Position numbers and translations under genes: made by a program. Positions 43,745-52,141 of a DNA stretch of 64,000 nucleotides are shown here, in pieces (position 1 is the stretch's first letter; every line of letters begins with the position of its first letter). Below the pieces are notes generated by a model, which was given only the letters and a program-made list of their open reading frames with translations, did no database searches and was not told where the DNA came from. Source of the stretch: HGM04593 sp045631205. GTDB lineage: Bacteria > Bacteroidota > Bacteroidia > Bacteroidales > Bacteroidaceae. The stretch lies in contig JAZQUI010000012.1 of NCBI GenBank assembly GCA_045631205.1, positions 1 through 64,000 of the forward strand, written 5' to 3'.

Positions 43745-43775
43745 CGAAAATAGTATATTATTTTTTCGGAGCAAA
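43745..43775 (-). promoter_or_regulatory. Promoter of the ATPase-DUF4435 pair
   Basis: On the minus strand: TTTG (43775-43772), a 19-nt spacer, TATTTTCG (43752-43745). The start site would fall near 43740, which supports ATG 43717. Confidence 0.8.
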
Positions 43776-43824
43776 CATCTATGTGCAAATAAATTTTAAT
43801 TTTATCAAATTTATAGTTCCGGCA

Positions 43825-43855
43825 GTTGTATCGTAATAAATTCTGTTTAACTTCG
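43825..43855 (+). promoter_or_regulatory. Promoter of the TGS-uridine kinase gene
   Basis: GTTG (43825-43828), a 19-nt spacer, TAACTTCG (43848-43855). Confidence 0.5.
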
Positions 43856-43881
43856 CATCGTAGGTCCGTAAAAAAGATATT

Positions 43882-45525
43882 ATGGTAAAGATATTTTGTG
43901 TAAATAACGGAGAGACCAGGAGTTTCCAGTCGGGAACATCCTTGTTGCAAATAAGTAAGGAATTCAGTTTGGGGCTCTCTTACGATGCTATCGCAGCCCG
44001 TGTGAATAACGAAATAGAGGGGCTTAATTTCCGCGTATATAACCACAAGGATGTTGAGTTTCTCGACATAACATCGGACGATGGTATTCGTATGTATGTG
44101 CGCTCCCTCACCTTTGTTATGATGAAGGCTCTAAACGACCTTTTCCCAGGCAGGGTGGTGCGCTTCGAAAATCCCATTTCCAACGGTTATTATTGTCGCC
44201 TGGATACTGCGCTCGACGAAGTACAGGTGTCGCAGGTGCGCGAGCGTATGCAGGAGATTATTGCCGAAGACCTGCCTTTCCATCGTGTCGATTGTCGCAC
44301 TTCCGAAGCAATAGAGGTTTTTGAGGCTTTGGGGCGTACCGATAAGGTGCGTTTGCTCAATACCTATAAATACCTTTATACAAGTTACTATAAACTGGGC
44401 GATTATATCGACCACTACTACGAAGGCCTCTTGCCAAGCACGGGGTATATAAGGCTTTTCGAAATAGAGAAGTTTGCCGAGGGTGTGCTGTTGCGCGTTC
44501 CCGACAAAGATTGCCCCACCACGCTCGAGGATAAAGTGCCACAGGAAAAGTTGCAGGAACGTTTCGAGGAACGTCTGCATTGGCACCAGGTGATGGGCGT
44601 GGAGACTATCGGTGATTTCAATCTCGCGATGAAGGCAGGGCACGAAGTGGATTTGGTGAACATTGCCGAGGCATTGCAGGAGAAACGCTTCTCTTCGATG
44701 GCCGATGCCATAAAGGAGCGCGGGGCGCGTGTGGTACTCATTGCGGGTCCCTCGTCATCGGGAAAAACCACTTCGAGCAAGCGCTTGAGCGTGCATCTTC
44801 TAGCTTGCGGCTTGAAACCTGTGGCTGTGTCGCTCGACGACTTTTTCGTTGACCGCGAGAAGAGCCCACGCAAGCCCAATGGCGAGTACGATTTTGAGTC
44901 GATATACTCCATAGACCTGCCCTGTTTCAATGAAACCCTCACCAAAATACTTGCCGGTGAAGAGGTGGAACTGCCTTACTATAATTTTGTGACGGGCCGT
45001 CGCGAGTATCACGGTAACAAAATAAAACTAACCCCGCAGATGGTGCTTGTCATTGAAGGAACTCATGGCCTTAATCCAATGCTCACACAGCAGGTGCCCG
45101 AAAAGGAGAAATTCCGCATATATGTGTCGGCACTTACCTCAATGAAACTCGACTATCACAACTATATCTCCACATCCGACACACGCCTTCTACGCCGTAT
45201 GGTGCGCGATGCAAAGTATCGCGGATTCTCGGCAGTGGAGACCATAAGCCGCTGGCCTAGCGTGCGTGAGGGTGAGGAGGAGTGGATTTTTCCCTATCAG
45301 GAAAATGCCGATGTTATGTTCAATTCATCGCTGCTCTACGAACTTGCGGCATTCAAGTCGCAAGCCGAGCCAATGCTTCGCGCCGTGCCACAGACCTGTC
45401 GCGAGTATTCCGTTGCCCGCAGGCTATTGCGTTTCTTGGATTATATTGTACCTTTGCAGGAGAATATACTCCCGCTCACCTCGGTTATACGCGAGTTTCT
45501 GGGCGGCAGCACTTTCACCTATTGA
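43882..45525 (+). CDS. TGS/ThrRS-like domain-uridine kinase fusion
   Basis: The 547-residue protein begins with a TGS-like ubiquitin fold (residues 1-65) and a region like the second additional domain of threonyl-tRNA synthetase (about 70-270). From about 285 it is a P-loop nucleoside kinase of the uridine kinase/phosphoribulokinase family: IAGPSSSGKTTSSKRL (Walker A), VAVSLDDFFVDR, and the family pattern YYNFVTGRR...VLVIEGTHGLNP. It probably phosphorylates uridine or a related nucleoside in salvage. The TGS/ThrRS part may bind nucleotide or RNA as a regulator. It is divergent from the PARIS-like pair and is followed after 6 nt by rpoN. Confidence 0.88.
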   Translation: MVKIFCVNNGETRSFQSGTSLLQISKEFSLGLSYDAIAARVNNEIEGLNFRVYNHKDVEFLDITSDDGIRMYVRSLTFVMMKALNDLFPGRVVRFENPISNGYYCRLDTALDEVQVSQVRERMQEIIAEDLPFHRVDCRTSEAIEVFEALGRTDKVRLLNTYKYLYTSYYKLGDYIDHYYEGLLPSTGYIRLFEIEKFAEGVLLRVPDKDCPTTLEDKVPQEKLQERFEERLHWHQVMGVETIGDFNLAMKAGHEVDLVNIAEALQEKRFSSMADAIKERGARVVLIAGPSSSGKTTSSKRLSVHLLACGLKPVAVSLDDFFVDREKSPRKPNGEYDFESIYSIDLPCFNETLTKILAGEEVELPYYNFVTGRREYHGNKIKLTPQMVLVIEGTHGLNPMLTQQVPEKEKFRIYVSALTSMKLDYHNYISTSDTRLLRRMVRDAKYRGFSAVETISRWPSVREGEEEWIFPYQENADVMFNSSLLYELAAFKSQAEPMLRAVPQTCREYSVARRLLRFLDYIVPLQENILPLTSVIREFLGGSTFTY

Positions 45526-45531
45526 TATTTT

Positions 45532-46974
45532 ATGGCAACAAACCGCTTCGCGCAAATACAGACACAACAACAGGTGCAGACCCAAACCCTCTCGCCACGG
45601 CAGGTGCTCGTGGCCCGTCTGCTTGAACTCACCACCGTTGAGGTGGAGGAGCGTGTGCATAGCGAAGTTATGGAGAACCCTGCCCTTGAAGTTGTGGAAC
45701 CCGATTATATCCGCGACGAAGTGGAGCAGGGCGACCAGGCGGTGGTCGAACAATATGACTCTGCCGACGATTACTCCTCTGCCGACGATGTGCCCGAATA
45801 TAACGGCTGGGATTATCACGGTGGAGAAGAAAGAACCGAAATACCCGTGAGCGATGCGCAGTCTTTCGGCGATACGCTCATAGAACAACTCAACGAGCTG
45901 AACCTCACCCCGCAAGAAAAGACTATCGGCGAGTTTATCATTGGGTCGCTCGACGACGATGGCCTGTTGCACAAATCTCTCCTTGAAATAGAGGATGAGC
46001 TGCTTTTGTATGCCTCTATTGCACCTTCGCAGGAAGAGGTTGAGGCGGTGCTTAAAATAGTTCAGAGTTTTGAGCCTGCGGGTATCGCAGCGCGTTCCCT
46101 TCAAGAGTGCCTTTTGCTGCAACTCGAACGTAACAGCGCATCGCGCGACCTCACTCTGCACAAGCGCATTGTTGCCGATTTCTACGACGATTTCACAAAA
46201 AAACATTGGGATGTTCTCCCGGCAAAACTGTCGGTCAGCGAGGAGGAATTCCGCAATGCAATTGCCGATATTGTGCGCCTTAATCCCCGCCCCGGGGCCT
46301 CTCTTGTTGAGAGCGTTGGCGTGCCCAACCAGCAGATAGTTCCCGACTTTAATATCGATATCCAGGGCGAAGAGATTGTCGTCTCTCTTAACAACTATTA
46401 TGTGCCATCGTTGCGCGTGAGTGGCGAGTACGAAGATATGCTTGTCGAACAGAGCCGTAGCGGCAACGCGCAGAACCGTGCCGCAGCGCAGTTCCTGAAA
46501 CAGAAAATAGACTCGGCAAAGAATTTTATAAGCGCCATTAAGCAACGCGAAGAGACACTCTTGTGCACAATGCAGGCAATAGTGTCGGCGCAAAAAGCCT
46601 TTTTTACAGGTGGTGGTGACGAGTCGCAACTCACCCCTATGATACTCGAGGATATTGCCAAGCAAACAGGCTACGACATCTCCACCGTGTCGCGTGTGAG
46701 CAACAGCAAGTATGTACAACTGCCCTGGGGTATTTACCCGCTGAAATACTTCTTCAGCGATGGAGTGGCTACAGCCGACGGCGGTGAACGCTCGGTTCGC
46801 GAGCTTTATCGCATAATTCAGGAACTTGTCGATGCCGAGGATAAACGCAAGCCTCTCACCGACGAGGAACTTATGGAACAACTGCGTGCGCAGGGCTTTG
46901 CTCTTGCCCGCCGCACAGTAGCCAAATATCGCGAACATCTGCATATTCCCGTGGCTCGTCTGCGCAGGGAATAA
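45532..46974 (+). CDS. rpoN: RNA polymerase sigma-54 factor
   Basis: The alternative sigma factor recognises -24/-12 promoters and needs AAA+ activators. The 480-residue protein has the Gln-rich activator-interacting region I (QIQTQQQVQTQTLSPRQ) with the ELTTVEVEERVHSEVMENPALEVVE segment, an acidic linker, the core-binding region (TPQEKTIGEFIIGSLDDDGLL; FEPAGIAARSLQECLLLQL) and the C-terminal RpoN box (ARRTVAKYRE). It starts 6 nt after the kinase gene, so they are co-transcribed. Confidence 0.95.
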   Translation: MATNRFAQIQTQQQVQTQTLSPRQVLVARLLELTTVEVEERVHSEVMENPALEVVEPDYIRDEVEQGDQAVVEQYDSADDYSSADDVPEYNGWDYHGGEERTEIPVSDAQSFGDTLIEQLNELNLTPQEKTIGEFIIGSLDDDGLLHKSLLEIEDELLLYASIAPSQEEVEAVLKIVQSFEPAGIAARSLQECLLLQLERNSASRDLTLHKRIVADFYDDFTKKHWDVLPAKLSVSEEEFRNAIADIVRLNPRPGASLVESVGVPNQQIVPDFNIDIQGEEIVVSLNNYYVPSLRVSGEYEDMLVEQSRSGNAQNRAAAQFLKQKIDSAKNFISAIKQREETLLCTMQAIVSAQKAFFTGGGDESQLTPMILEDIAKQTGYDISTVSRVSNSKYVQLPWGIYPLKYFFSDGVATADGGERSVRELYRIIQELVDAEDKRKPLTDEELMEQLRAQGFALARRTVAKYREHLHIPVARLRRE

Positions 46975-47013
46975 TATCATCTTTCAGCTTTAAGCATATT
47001 TTGCTATATATCT

Positions 47014-47044
47014 TTTGTCTTTTCGGAAATTAGGTATAAATTTG
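47014..47044 (+). promoter_or_regulatory. Promoter of fbp
   Basis: TTTG (47014-47017), a 19-nt spacer, TAAATTTG (47037-47044). This is a perfect Bacteroidota consensus, about 57 nt before the fbp ATG. Confidence 0.88.
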
Positions 47045-47100
47045 CAATAATACGTTTATTGGGCGGGTTATGCCCGCTTGTGACCACAAAGAAAAGAAGT

Positions 47101-49092
47101 ATGGCAAAGAAACAGATTACGATAGAAGAAGTGAAGGACGACATACGCTATCTGCGTTTGTTGGCGCGTGACTTTCCCACAATATCGAGTGTTACCACCG
47201 AGATTATAAATCTCGAAGCGATATTGCAGTTGCCCAAGCCCACCGAGCACTATCTTGCCGACCTGCACGGCGAGAACGAGGCTTTTGAACATATACTGCG
47301 CAATGCGTCGGGAAACATCAAGCGCAAGGTCAACGACCTCTTCGGCGACTCTCTCTCCGAGAAGGGTAAGAAAGAGCTTTGTACTCTCATCTACTACCCC
47401 GAAAAGAAACTCAAACTCGTGAAACAGGAGTGCGAGAATATGGAGGAGTTCTACACAGTGATGCTCAACCGCCTAATTACAGTGTGTCGCGAGGTGTCGT
47501 CGAAATATACACGTTCCAAAGTGCGTAAGAGCCTCCCCGAGGAGTATGCCTACATTATCGAAGAACTTTTGCACGAAGCCGCAGGCGACCGCAACAAGCA
47601 AGCCTATTTCTCGGCTATTGTGAACACCATAATCTGCACCCGCCGTGCCGACCACTTTATCATAGCCCTCTGCTCGCTCATACAGCGCCTGGCTATCGAT
47701 CGTCTGCACATCCTTGGTGATATTTACGACCGAGGTCCCGGTGCGCACCTCATTATGGATACTTTGTGCAACTACCACCACCTCGACATCACCTGGGGTA
47801 ACCACGATGTGCTGTGGATGGGTGCCGCTGCCGGTAACCTCTGCTGTATAGCAAGTGTGTTGCGCCTTTCGTTGCGCGATGCCAACACCCGCACACTCGA
47901 GGATGGATACGCCATAAATATGGTGCCCCTTGCAACCTTTGCGATGGAGCAGTATGCCGACGACCCTTGTGAAATCTATTACCCCCGTGTCGATGAAGAG
48001 CGTACCAACCACACCGAAAAGGATATTCGCCTCATAGCACAAATGCACAAGGCTGTTTCTGTTATAGAATTCAAGTTGTCGGGAGCCATCGCAATGAAGT
48101 ATCCCGAATGGGATATGCACGACCGTTGTCTTATGGAGTACATAAACAAAGAGCGCGGCACTATAACCATTGATGGTAAGGAGTACCCGATGCTCGATAC
48201 CCTGTGGCCCACACTCGACCCTGCAAACCCCTATGCGCTTACTCCCGAGGAGGCCGACTTGATGGAGCGCCTGCGTTACTCGTTTACCCGTAGCGAACGC
48301 TTGCAGAACCACGTCAACTGCCTGCTTATGCGCGGTGGTATGTGTGTGATATACAACTCGAACCTTATGTTCCACGCATCTATCCCCTTGAACGAGGACG
48401 GAACAATGCGCGAGGTGTTGATTAACGGCGAAATGGTGAAGGGTAAGGAACTTATGAAGAAAGTGGAGCGTTTTGCCCGCTCGGCATTCGACAACGATGT
48501 GAATGCCGCAGAGCGTGAAAAGGCTGCCGACTTCTTCTGGTATCTTTGGTGTGGCCCGCAATCTCCTCTCTTCGGAAAATCGAAGATGGCTACATTCGAG
48601 CGTTACCTGCTCACCGACAAAGAGGTGCAGAAAGAACCCAAAGGCTGGTACTATATATTGCGCGATAAAGCCGAGGTGTGCGACTACATCCTCGACGAGT
48701 TTGGAGTGCAGGGAAATCACCGCCACATTATCAACGGTCACGTTCCTGTTCGTGTATTCAAGGGTGAGAACCCCATAAAAGCCGATGGTCGTCTTATGGT
48801 CATCGACGGTGGCTTGTCGCGTGTATATCACAACCGCACAGGTATTGCCGGTTACACTCTTGTATATCACAGCCGTGGTTTCCAGCTTGTTCAGCACGAA
48901 CCGTTTACATCGACCGAGGAGGCTGTTCTCAATGGAACCGACATCCACAGCACCACACAGATTGTGGAGATGATGGGTTGCCGCGAGAATGTTGCCGACA
49001 CCGATATAGGCCGTGGTATAAAACTCAAAATAGCCGACCTTGAAAAGCTATATACAGCCTATCGTAAGGGTATTATAAAAGAGCGTCCGTAA
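47101..49092 (+). CDS. fbp: Fructose-1,6-bisphosphatase, class 3
   Basis: It removes the 1-phosphate of fructose-1,6-bisphosphate in gluconeogenesis. The product is 663 residues from ATG 47101 (MAKKQITIEE); a 14-residue upstream extension exists but lies in the leader. It is a metallophosphoesterase-type enzyme with motifs LADLHGENEAF (near residue 56), LGDIYDRGPGAH, TWGNHDVLWMGAAAG, and later NGHVPVR and VIDGGLSRVY, which hold the metal-binding residues. The length and motifs are those of the firmicute/Bacteroidota class 3 enzyme. Confidence 0.95.
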   Translation: MAKKQITIEEVKDDIRYLRLLARDFPTISSVTTEIINLEAILQLPKPTEHYLADLHGENEAFEHILRNASGNIKRKVNDLFGDSLSEKGKKELCTLIYYPEKKLKLVKQECENMEEFYTVMLNRLITVCREVSSKYTRSKVRKSLPEEYAYIIEELLHEAAGDRNKQAYFSAIVNTIICTRRADHFIIALCSLIQRLAIDRLHILGDIYDRGPGAHLIMDTLCNYHHLDITWGNHDVLWMGAAAGNLCCIASVLRLSLRDANTRTLEDGYAINMVPLATFAMEQYADDPCEIYYPRVDEERTNHTEKDIRLIAQMHKAVSVIEFKLSGAIAMKYPEWDMHDRCLMEYINKERGTITIDGKEYPMLDTLWPTLDPANPYALTPEEADLMERLRYSFTRSERLQNHVNCLLMRGGMCVIYNSNLMFHASIPLNEDGTMREVLINGEMVKGKELMKKVERFARSAFDNDVNAAEREKAADFFWYLWCGPQSPLFGKSKMATFERYLLTDKEVQKEPKGWYYILRDKAEVCDYILDEFGVQGNHRHIINGHVPVRVFKGENPIKADGRLMVIDGGLSRVYHNRTGIAGYTLVYHSRGFQLVQHEPFTSTEEAVLNGTDIHSTTQIVEMMGCRENVADTDIGRGIKLKIADLEKLYTAYRKGIIKERP

Positions 49093-49121
49093 GTTAGAAT
49101 TTTAGAACAGAATATACATAT

Positions 49122-49628
49122 ATGAAAGCAATAGTAAGTGTTATAATGGGAAGTACTTCCGACCTTCCCGTAATGAAAAAAGCAACCGATTTTTTGAACG
49201 AGATGCAAGTGCCTTTTGAGGTGAATGCCCTTTCGGCTCATCGCACCCCCGAGGCTGTCGAGGCCTTTGCAAAAGGTGCAAAGGAGCGCGGTGTTAAAAT
49301 AATTATAGCGGCAGCAGGTATGGCAGCACACCTCCCCGGCGTAATTGCAGCAAGCACCACACTGCCCGTTATCGGTGTGCCCATTAACAGCACTCTCGAT
49401 GGTATGGATGCTCTCCTTGCCATTGTTCAAATGCCTCCCGGAATTCCTGTAGCCACTGTGGGTGTCAACGCATCGCTCAACGCCGCTATTCTTGCTGTTG
49501 AGATGCTCTCTCTTGCCGACGAGCAGCTTGCCGCGCGCCTTGCCTCTTACAAGGAGAACCTTAAAAAGAAAATAGAAAAAGCCAACGAAGAGCTCAAAGA
49601 ACTGAAATATGAGTACAAAACAAACTGA
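49122..49628 (+). CDS. purE: N5-carboxyaminoimidazole ribonucleotide mutase
   Basis: It converts N5-CAIR to CAIR in purine synthesis. The 168-residue class I PurE has MGSTSDLPVMKKA at the start, LSAHRTPEAVEAFA with the active-site His, and AAAGMAAHLPGVIAA and TTLPVIGVPI in the flavodoxin-like core. A Lys/Glu-rich C-terminal helix is a little longer than usual. The end overlaps ispG by 20 bases, so translation is probably coupled. It follows fbp by 29 nt. Confidence 0.95.
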   Translation: MKAIVSVIMGSTSDLPVMKKATDFLNEMQVPFEVNALSAHRTPEAVEAFAKGAKERGVKIIIAAAGMAAHLPGVIAASTTLPVIGVPINSTLDGMDALLAIVQMPPGIPVATVGVNASLNAAILAVEMLSLADEQLAARLASYKENLKKKIEKANEELKELKYEYKTN

Positions 49629-51336
49629 TATTTTCAACTACCGCCGCCGTGCAACGGTGGAAGTTAACGTGGGTGGGGTGAAGATTGGTTGTGAGAATCC
49701 TGTCAGAGTGCAGTCTATGACCAACACCTCCACAATGGATACAGAGGGCAGTGTGGAACAGGTGTTGCGCATTGTTGGCAAAGGCGGCGAGCTTGTTCGC
49801 TTGACTACACAGGGTAATCGCGAAGCGGTAAATCTTGGCAGCATAAAAGAGCAGTTGCGTGCCCGCGGTTGCAATGTGCCCCTTGTTGCCGATGTTCACT
49901 TCAATGCCTCGGTAGCCGACACCGCAGCCCGGTATGCCGACAAGGTTCGCGTCAATCCCGGAAACTATGTCGATACTGCTCGTGTCTTCAAACATATAGA
50001 TTACACCGATGCGGAGTATGCCGAGGAACTCATACGCCTGCGTGAGCGTTTCGTGGCATTCCTTGACCTTTGCAAGGCCAACGGCAAGGCAATTCGTGTT
50101 GGTGTGAACCACGGTTCTCTTTCCGACCGCATAATGAGCCGTTACGGCGATACCCCCTCGGGTGTTGTAGAGTCCTGTATGGAGTTCCTGCGTGTTTGCC
50201 GCGATGAGAACTTCAACAACGTGGTGGTTTCCATAAAAACAAGTAATACCTCGATGATGGTTACAACCGTGCGCCGTCTTGTAGCAGTTATGGCTGCCGA
50301 GGGTATCTCTTTCCCCCTGCATCTGGGTGTTACCGAGGCAGGTGATGCCGAGGATGGCCGCATAAAGAGTGCGGTGGGTATAGGTGCTCTCCTTGCCGAC
50401 GGTATTGGCGACACCGTGCGTGTCTCTCTTGCCGAGGCTCCCGAGAATGAGATACCCGTAGCGAAAGAGCTTGTTGAGTATATTTCGAAACGCGCAGGGC
50501 ACGCACCCGTGAACGGTGTCCCTTACAATGGCTTCTGCTACGAAGAGCCCGTGCGTCGCGCAACCGCAGAGGTTGGTTGTGTTGGTGGTGCGCAGGTGCC
50601 CGTGGTAGTGGGCGAAGCGGTTTCCTCTCCCGACATCACCCCCGACTTTATAGGCTCGTCGTTGCCTACAGTAGGTATAGACGAAGCTGCCGACGGTAAA
50701 ATAATCTCGTTGTGCATACGCTGCCTAACCTCCGAGAATATTGCCAAACTAAAATCTCTCAAAGATATTATAATTGTTGCAAACAGTATGCACGCCAACC
50801 CTGTTGGCGAGTTGCGTGCCGTGGTACACAAGTTGGCAACCGAGGGCGTGACAGTACCGGTTATCATTCACCGTGTATATAAAGAGCAAGCGGTTGAGAG
50901 CCTTCGCATAAAAGCCGCAGCCGACCTTGGCGTGCTCTTTATCGATGGCCTTGCCGACGGTGTGTGGATAGAAAACCCCGGCATTCCCGCCGAGGATATA
51001 AACTCCATTGCATTTGGCATTTTGCAGGCAACACGCGCCCGTATAAGCAAGACAGAATATATCGCCTGCCCCGGTTGCGGCCGCACAATGTACGACCTGC
51101 AGGGAACACTTGCCAAGATAAAAGCCGCTACCTCTCACTTGAAAGGGCTTAAAATTGGTGTTATGGGCTGTATAGTGAACGGTCCCGGCGAAATGGCCGA
51201 TGCCGATTATGGATATGTTGGTGCAGCGCGTGGCAAAGTAAGTCTTTACCGTCAGAAAGAGTGTGTCGAGAAGAATATCCCCGAGGAGGAGGCTATTGAG
51301 CGTCTTCTTCAACTAATCGACAACGACCGCAAATAA
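49609..51336 (+). CDS. ispG: 4-hydroxy-3-methylbut-2-enyl diphosphate synthase (long form)
   Basis: This [4Fe-4S] enzyme makes HMBPP in the MEP pathway, whose first enzyme Dxs is also in the window. At 575 residues it is the long plant/Bacteroidota form with an inserted central domain (about 270-440) between the TIM barrel (VRVQSMTNTSTMDTEG, VADVHFN, RVNPGNY) and the iron-sulfur domain. The cluster cysteines are visible in ACPGCGRT and MGCIVNGPGE near the C-terminus. A terminator follows, closing an fbp-purE-ispG unit. Confidence 0.95.
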   Translation: MSTKQTDIFNYRRRATVEVNVGGVKIGCENPVRVQSMTNTSTMDTEGSVEQVLRIVGKGGELVRLTTQGNREAVNLGSIKEQLRARGCNVPLVADVHFNASVADTAARYADKVRVNPGNYVDTARVFKHIDYTDAEYAEELIRLRERFVAFLDLCKANGKAIRVGVNHGSLSDRIMSRYGDTPSGVVESCMEFLRVCRDENFNNVVVSIKTSNTSMMVTTVRRLVAVMAAEGISFPLHLGVTEAGDAEDGRIKSAVGIGALLADGIGDTVRVSLAEAPENEIPVAKELVEYISKRAGHAPVNGVPYNGFCYEEPVRRATAEVGCVGGAQVPVVVGEAVSSPDITPDFIGSSLPTVGIDEAADGKIISLCIRCLTSENIAKLKSLKDIIIVANSMHANPVGELRAVVHKLATEGVTVPVIIHRVYKEQAVESLRIKAAADLGVLFIDGLADGVWIENPGIPAEDINSIAFGILQATRARISKTEYIACPGCGRTMYDLQGTLAKIKAATSHLKGLKIGVMGCIVNGPGEMADADYGYVGAARGKVSLYRQKECVEKNIPEEEAIERLLQLIDNDRK

Positions 51337-51357
51337 TTAAATAAAAAGAATATTCTG

Positions 51358-51391
51358 CACAAGAGCAGCCTTTTAGAAGGCTGCTCTTGTG
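51358..51391 (+). terminator. Terminator after ispG
   Basis: A perfect 15-bp stem (51358-51372/51377-51391) with a 4-nt loop and then cttttt. Confidence 0.9.
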
Positions 51392-51508
51392 CTTTTTATA
51401 TGCTCTTCTGTTTTGTTCTGCGAAAAAATATCGGCTCAAAAATAAACCCTGTGAACAAACCATTCGCCGAGCGTGTTTGTATGATATATAATATTAAAGA
51501 CAAAAATA

Positions 51509-52012
51509 GTGGATGCTGCAAAATTTAGGAAGGAACTGCTAGAGGTGCAGTCGGAGCTGCAACGCTTTGCTTACAAACTCACGGCAGATAAAGAAGAGGC
51601 GAACGATTTATTGCAGGAAACATCATTGAAAGCACTAGACAATATGGATAAATACACCCCCGATACAAATTTCAAAGGGTGGATATATACCATAATGCGA
51701 AATATATTCATAAACAACTACCGCAAGGTGGTGCGCGACCAAACATTTGTCGATCACACCGACAATCTTTTTCACGTTAACAGCTCGCAGGAGTTCGACG
51801 ACTACATTACCGAGAATAATTACGACAGCAAGGAGATATACCGCGTGGTAAATGCCTTGCCGCGCGACTATCGCATTCCATTCCTTATGCACATATCGGG
51901 TTTCAAGTACCGCGAAATAGCCGAGAGGCTTGCTCTTCCTTTGGGTACGGTCAAGAGCCGTATCTTTTTCACGCGCCAGCACCTGCAACGGGTGTTGAAG
52001 GATTACAGGTGA
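51509..52012 (+). CDS. RNA polymerase sigma-70 factor, ECF type
   Basis: The 167-residue protein has region 2 (LLQETSLKALDNMDKYTPDTNFKGWIYTIMRNIFINNYRK) and region 4 (ALPRDYRIPFLMHISGFKYREIAERLALPLGTVKSRIFFTRQHLQRVL). The only in-frame start is GTG 51509, since TGA at 51482-51484 closes the frame upstream. No anti-sigma gene is adjacent; the next gene, cysS, has its own promoter, so this factor is probably controlled from elsewhere or acts constitutively. Its closest described type is the Bacteroidota general stress or envelope ECF group; the regulon is unknown. Confidence 0.9.
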   Translation: MDAAKFRKELLEVQSELQRFAYKLTADKEEANDLLQETSLKALDNMDKYTPDTNFKGWIYTIMRNIFINNYRKVVRDQTFVDHTDNLFHVNSSQEFDDYITENNYDSKEIYRVVNALPRDYRIPFLMHISGFKYREIAERLALPLGTVKSRIFFTRQHLQRVLKDYR

Positions 52013-52064
52013 CATTGTCAAAAAAACTTTTTCATCTTAGAGCTATCTCTCTTGCCGCTTATCG

Positions 52065-52095
52065 TTTCATAATCTTGTTTTTTTTTGTATCTTCG
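52065..52095 (+). promoter_or_regulatory. Promoter of cysS
   Basis: TTTC (52065-52068), a 19-nt spacer, TATCTTCG (52088-52095), followed by catcc as at several other promoters in the window. Confidence 0.7.
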
Positions 52096-52141
52096 CATCC
52101 AAGATGCGAAACAGATGACAAATAATAAAAAAATAAGATTT

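Noticed and set aside
43718..43774. N-terminal extension of the ATPase
   Set aside because: It includes the promoter boxes at 43745-43775, so it would not be transcribed from the start codon.
45424..46980. 518-codon open frame antisense to rpoN
   Set aside because: It is a shadow of a GC-biased coding strand; rpoN motifs including the RpoN box are on the plus strand.
47473..48948. 491-codon open frame antisense to fbp
   Set aside because: It is a shadow frame; the class 3 fructose-bisphosphatase motifs are on the plus strand.
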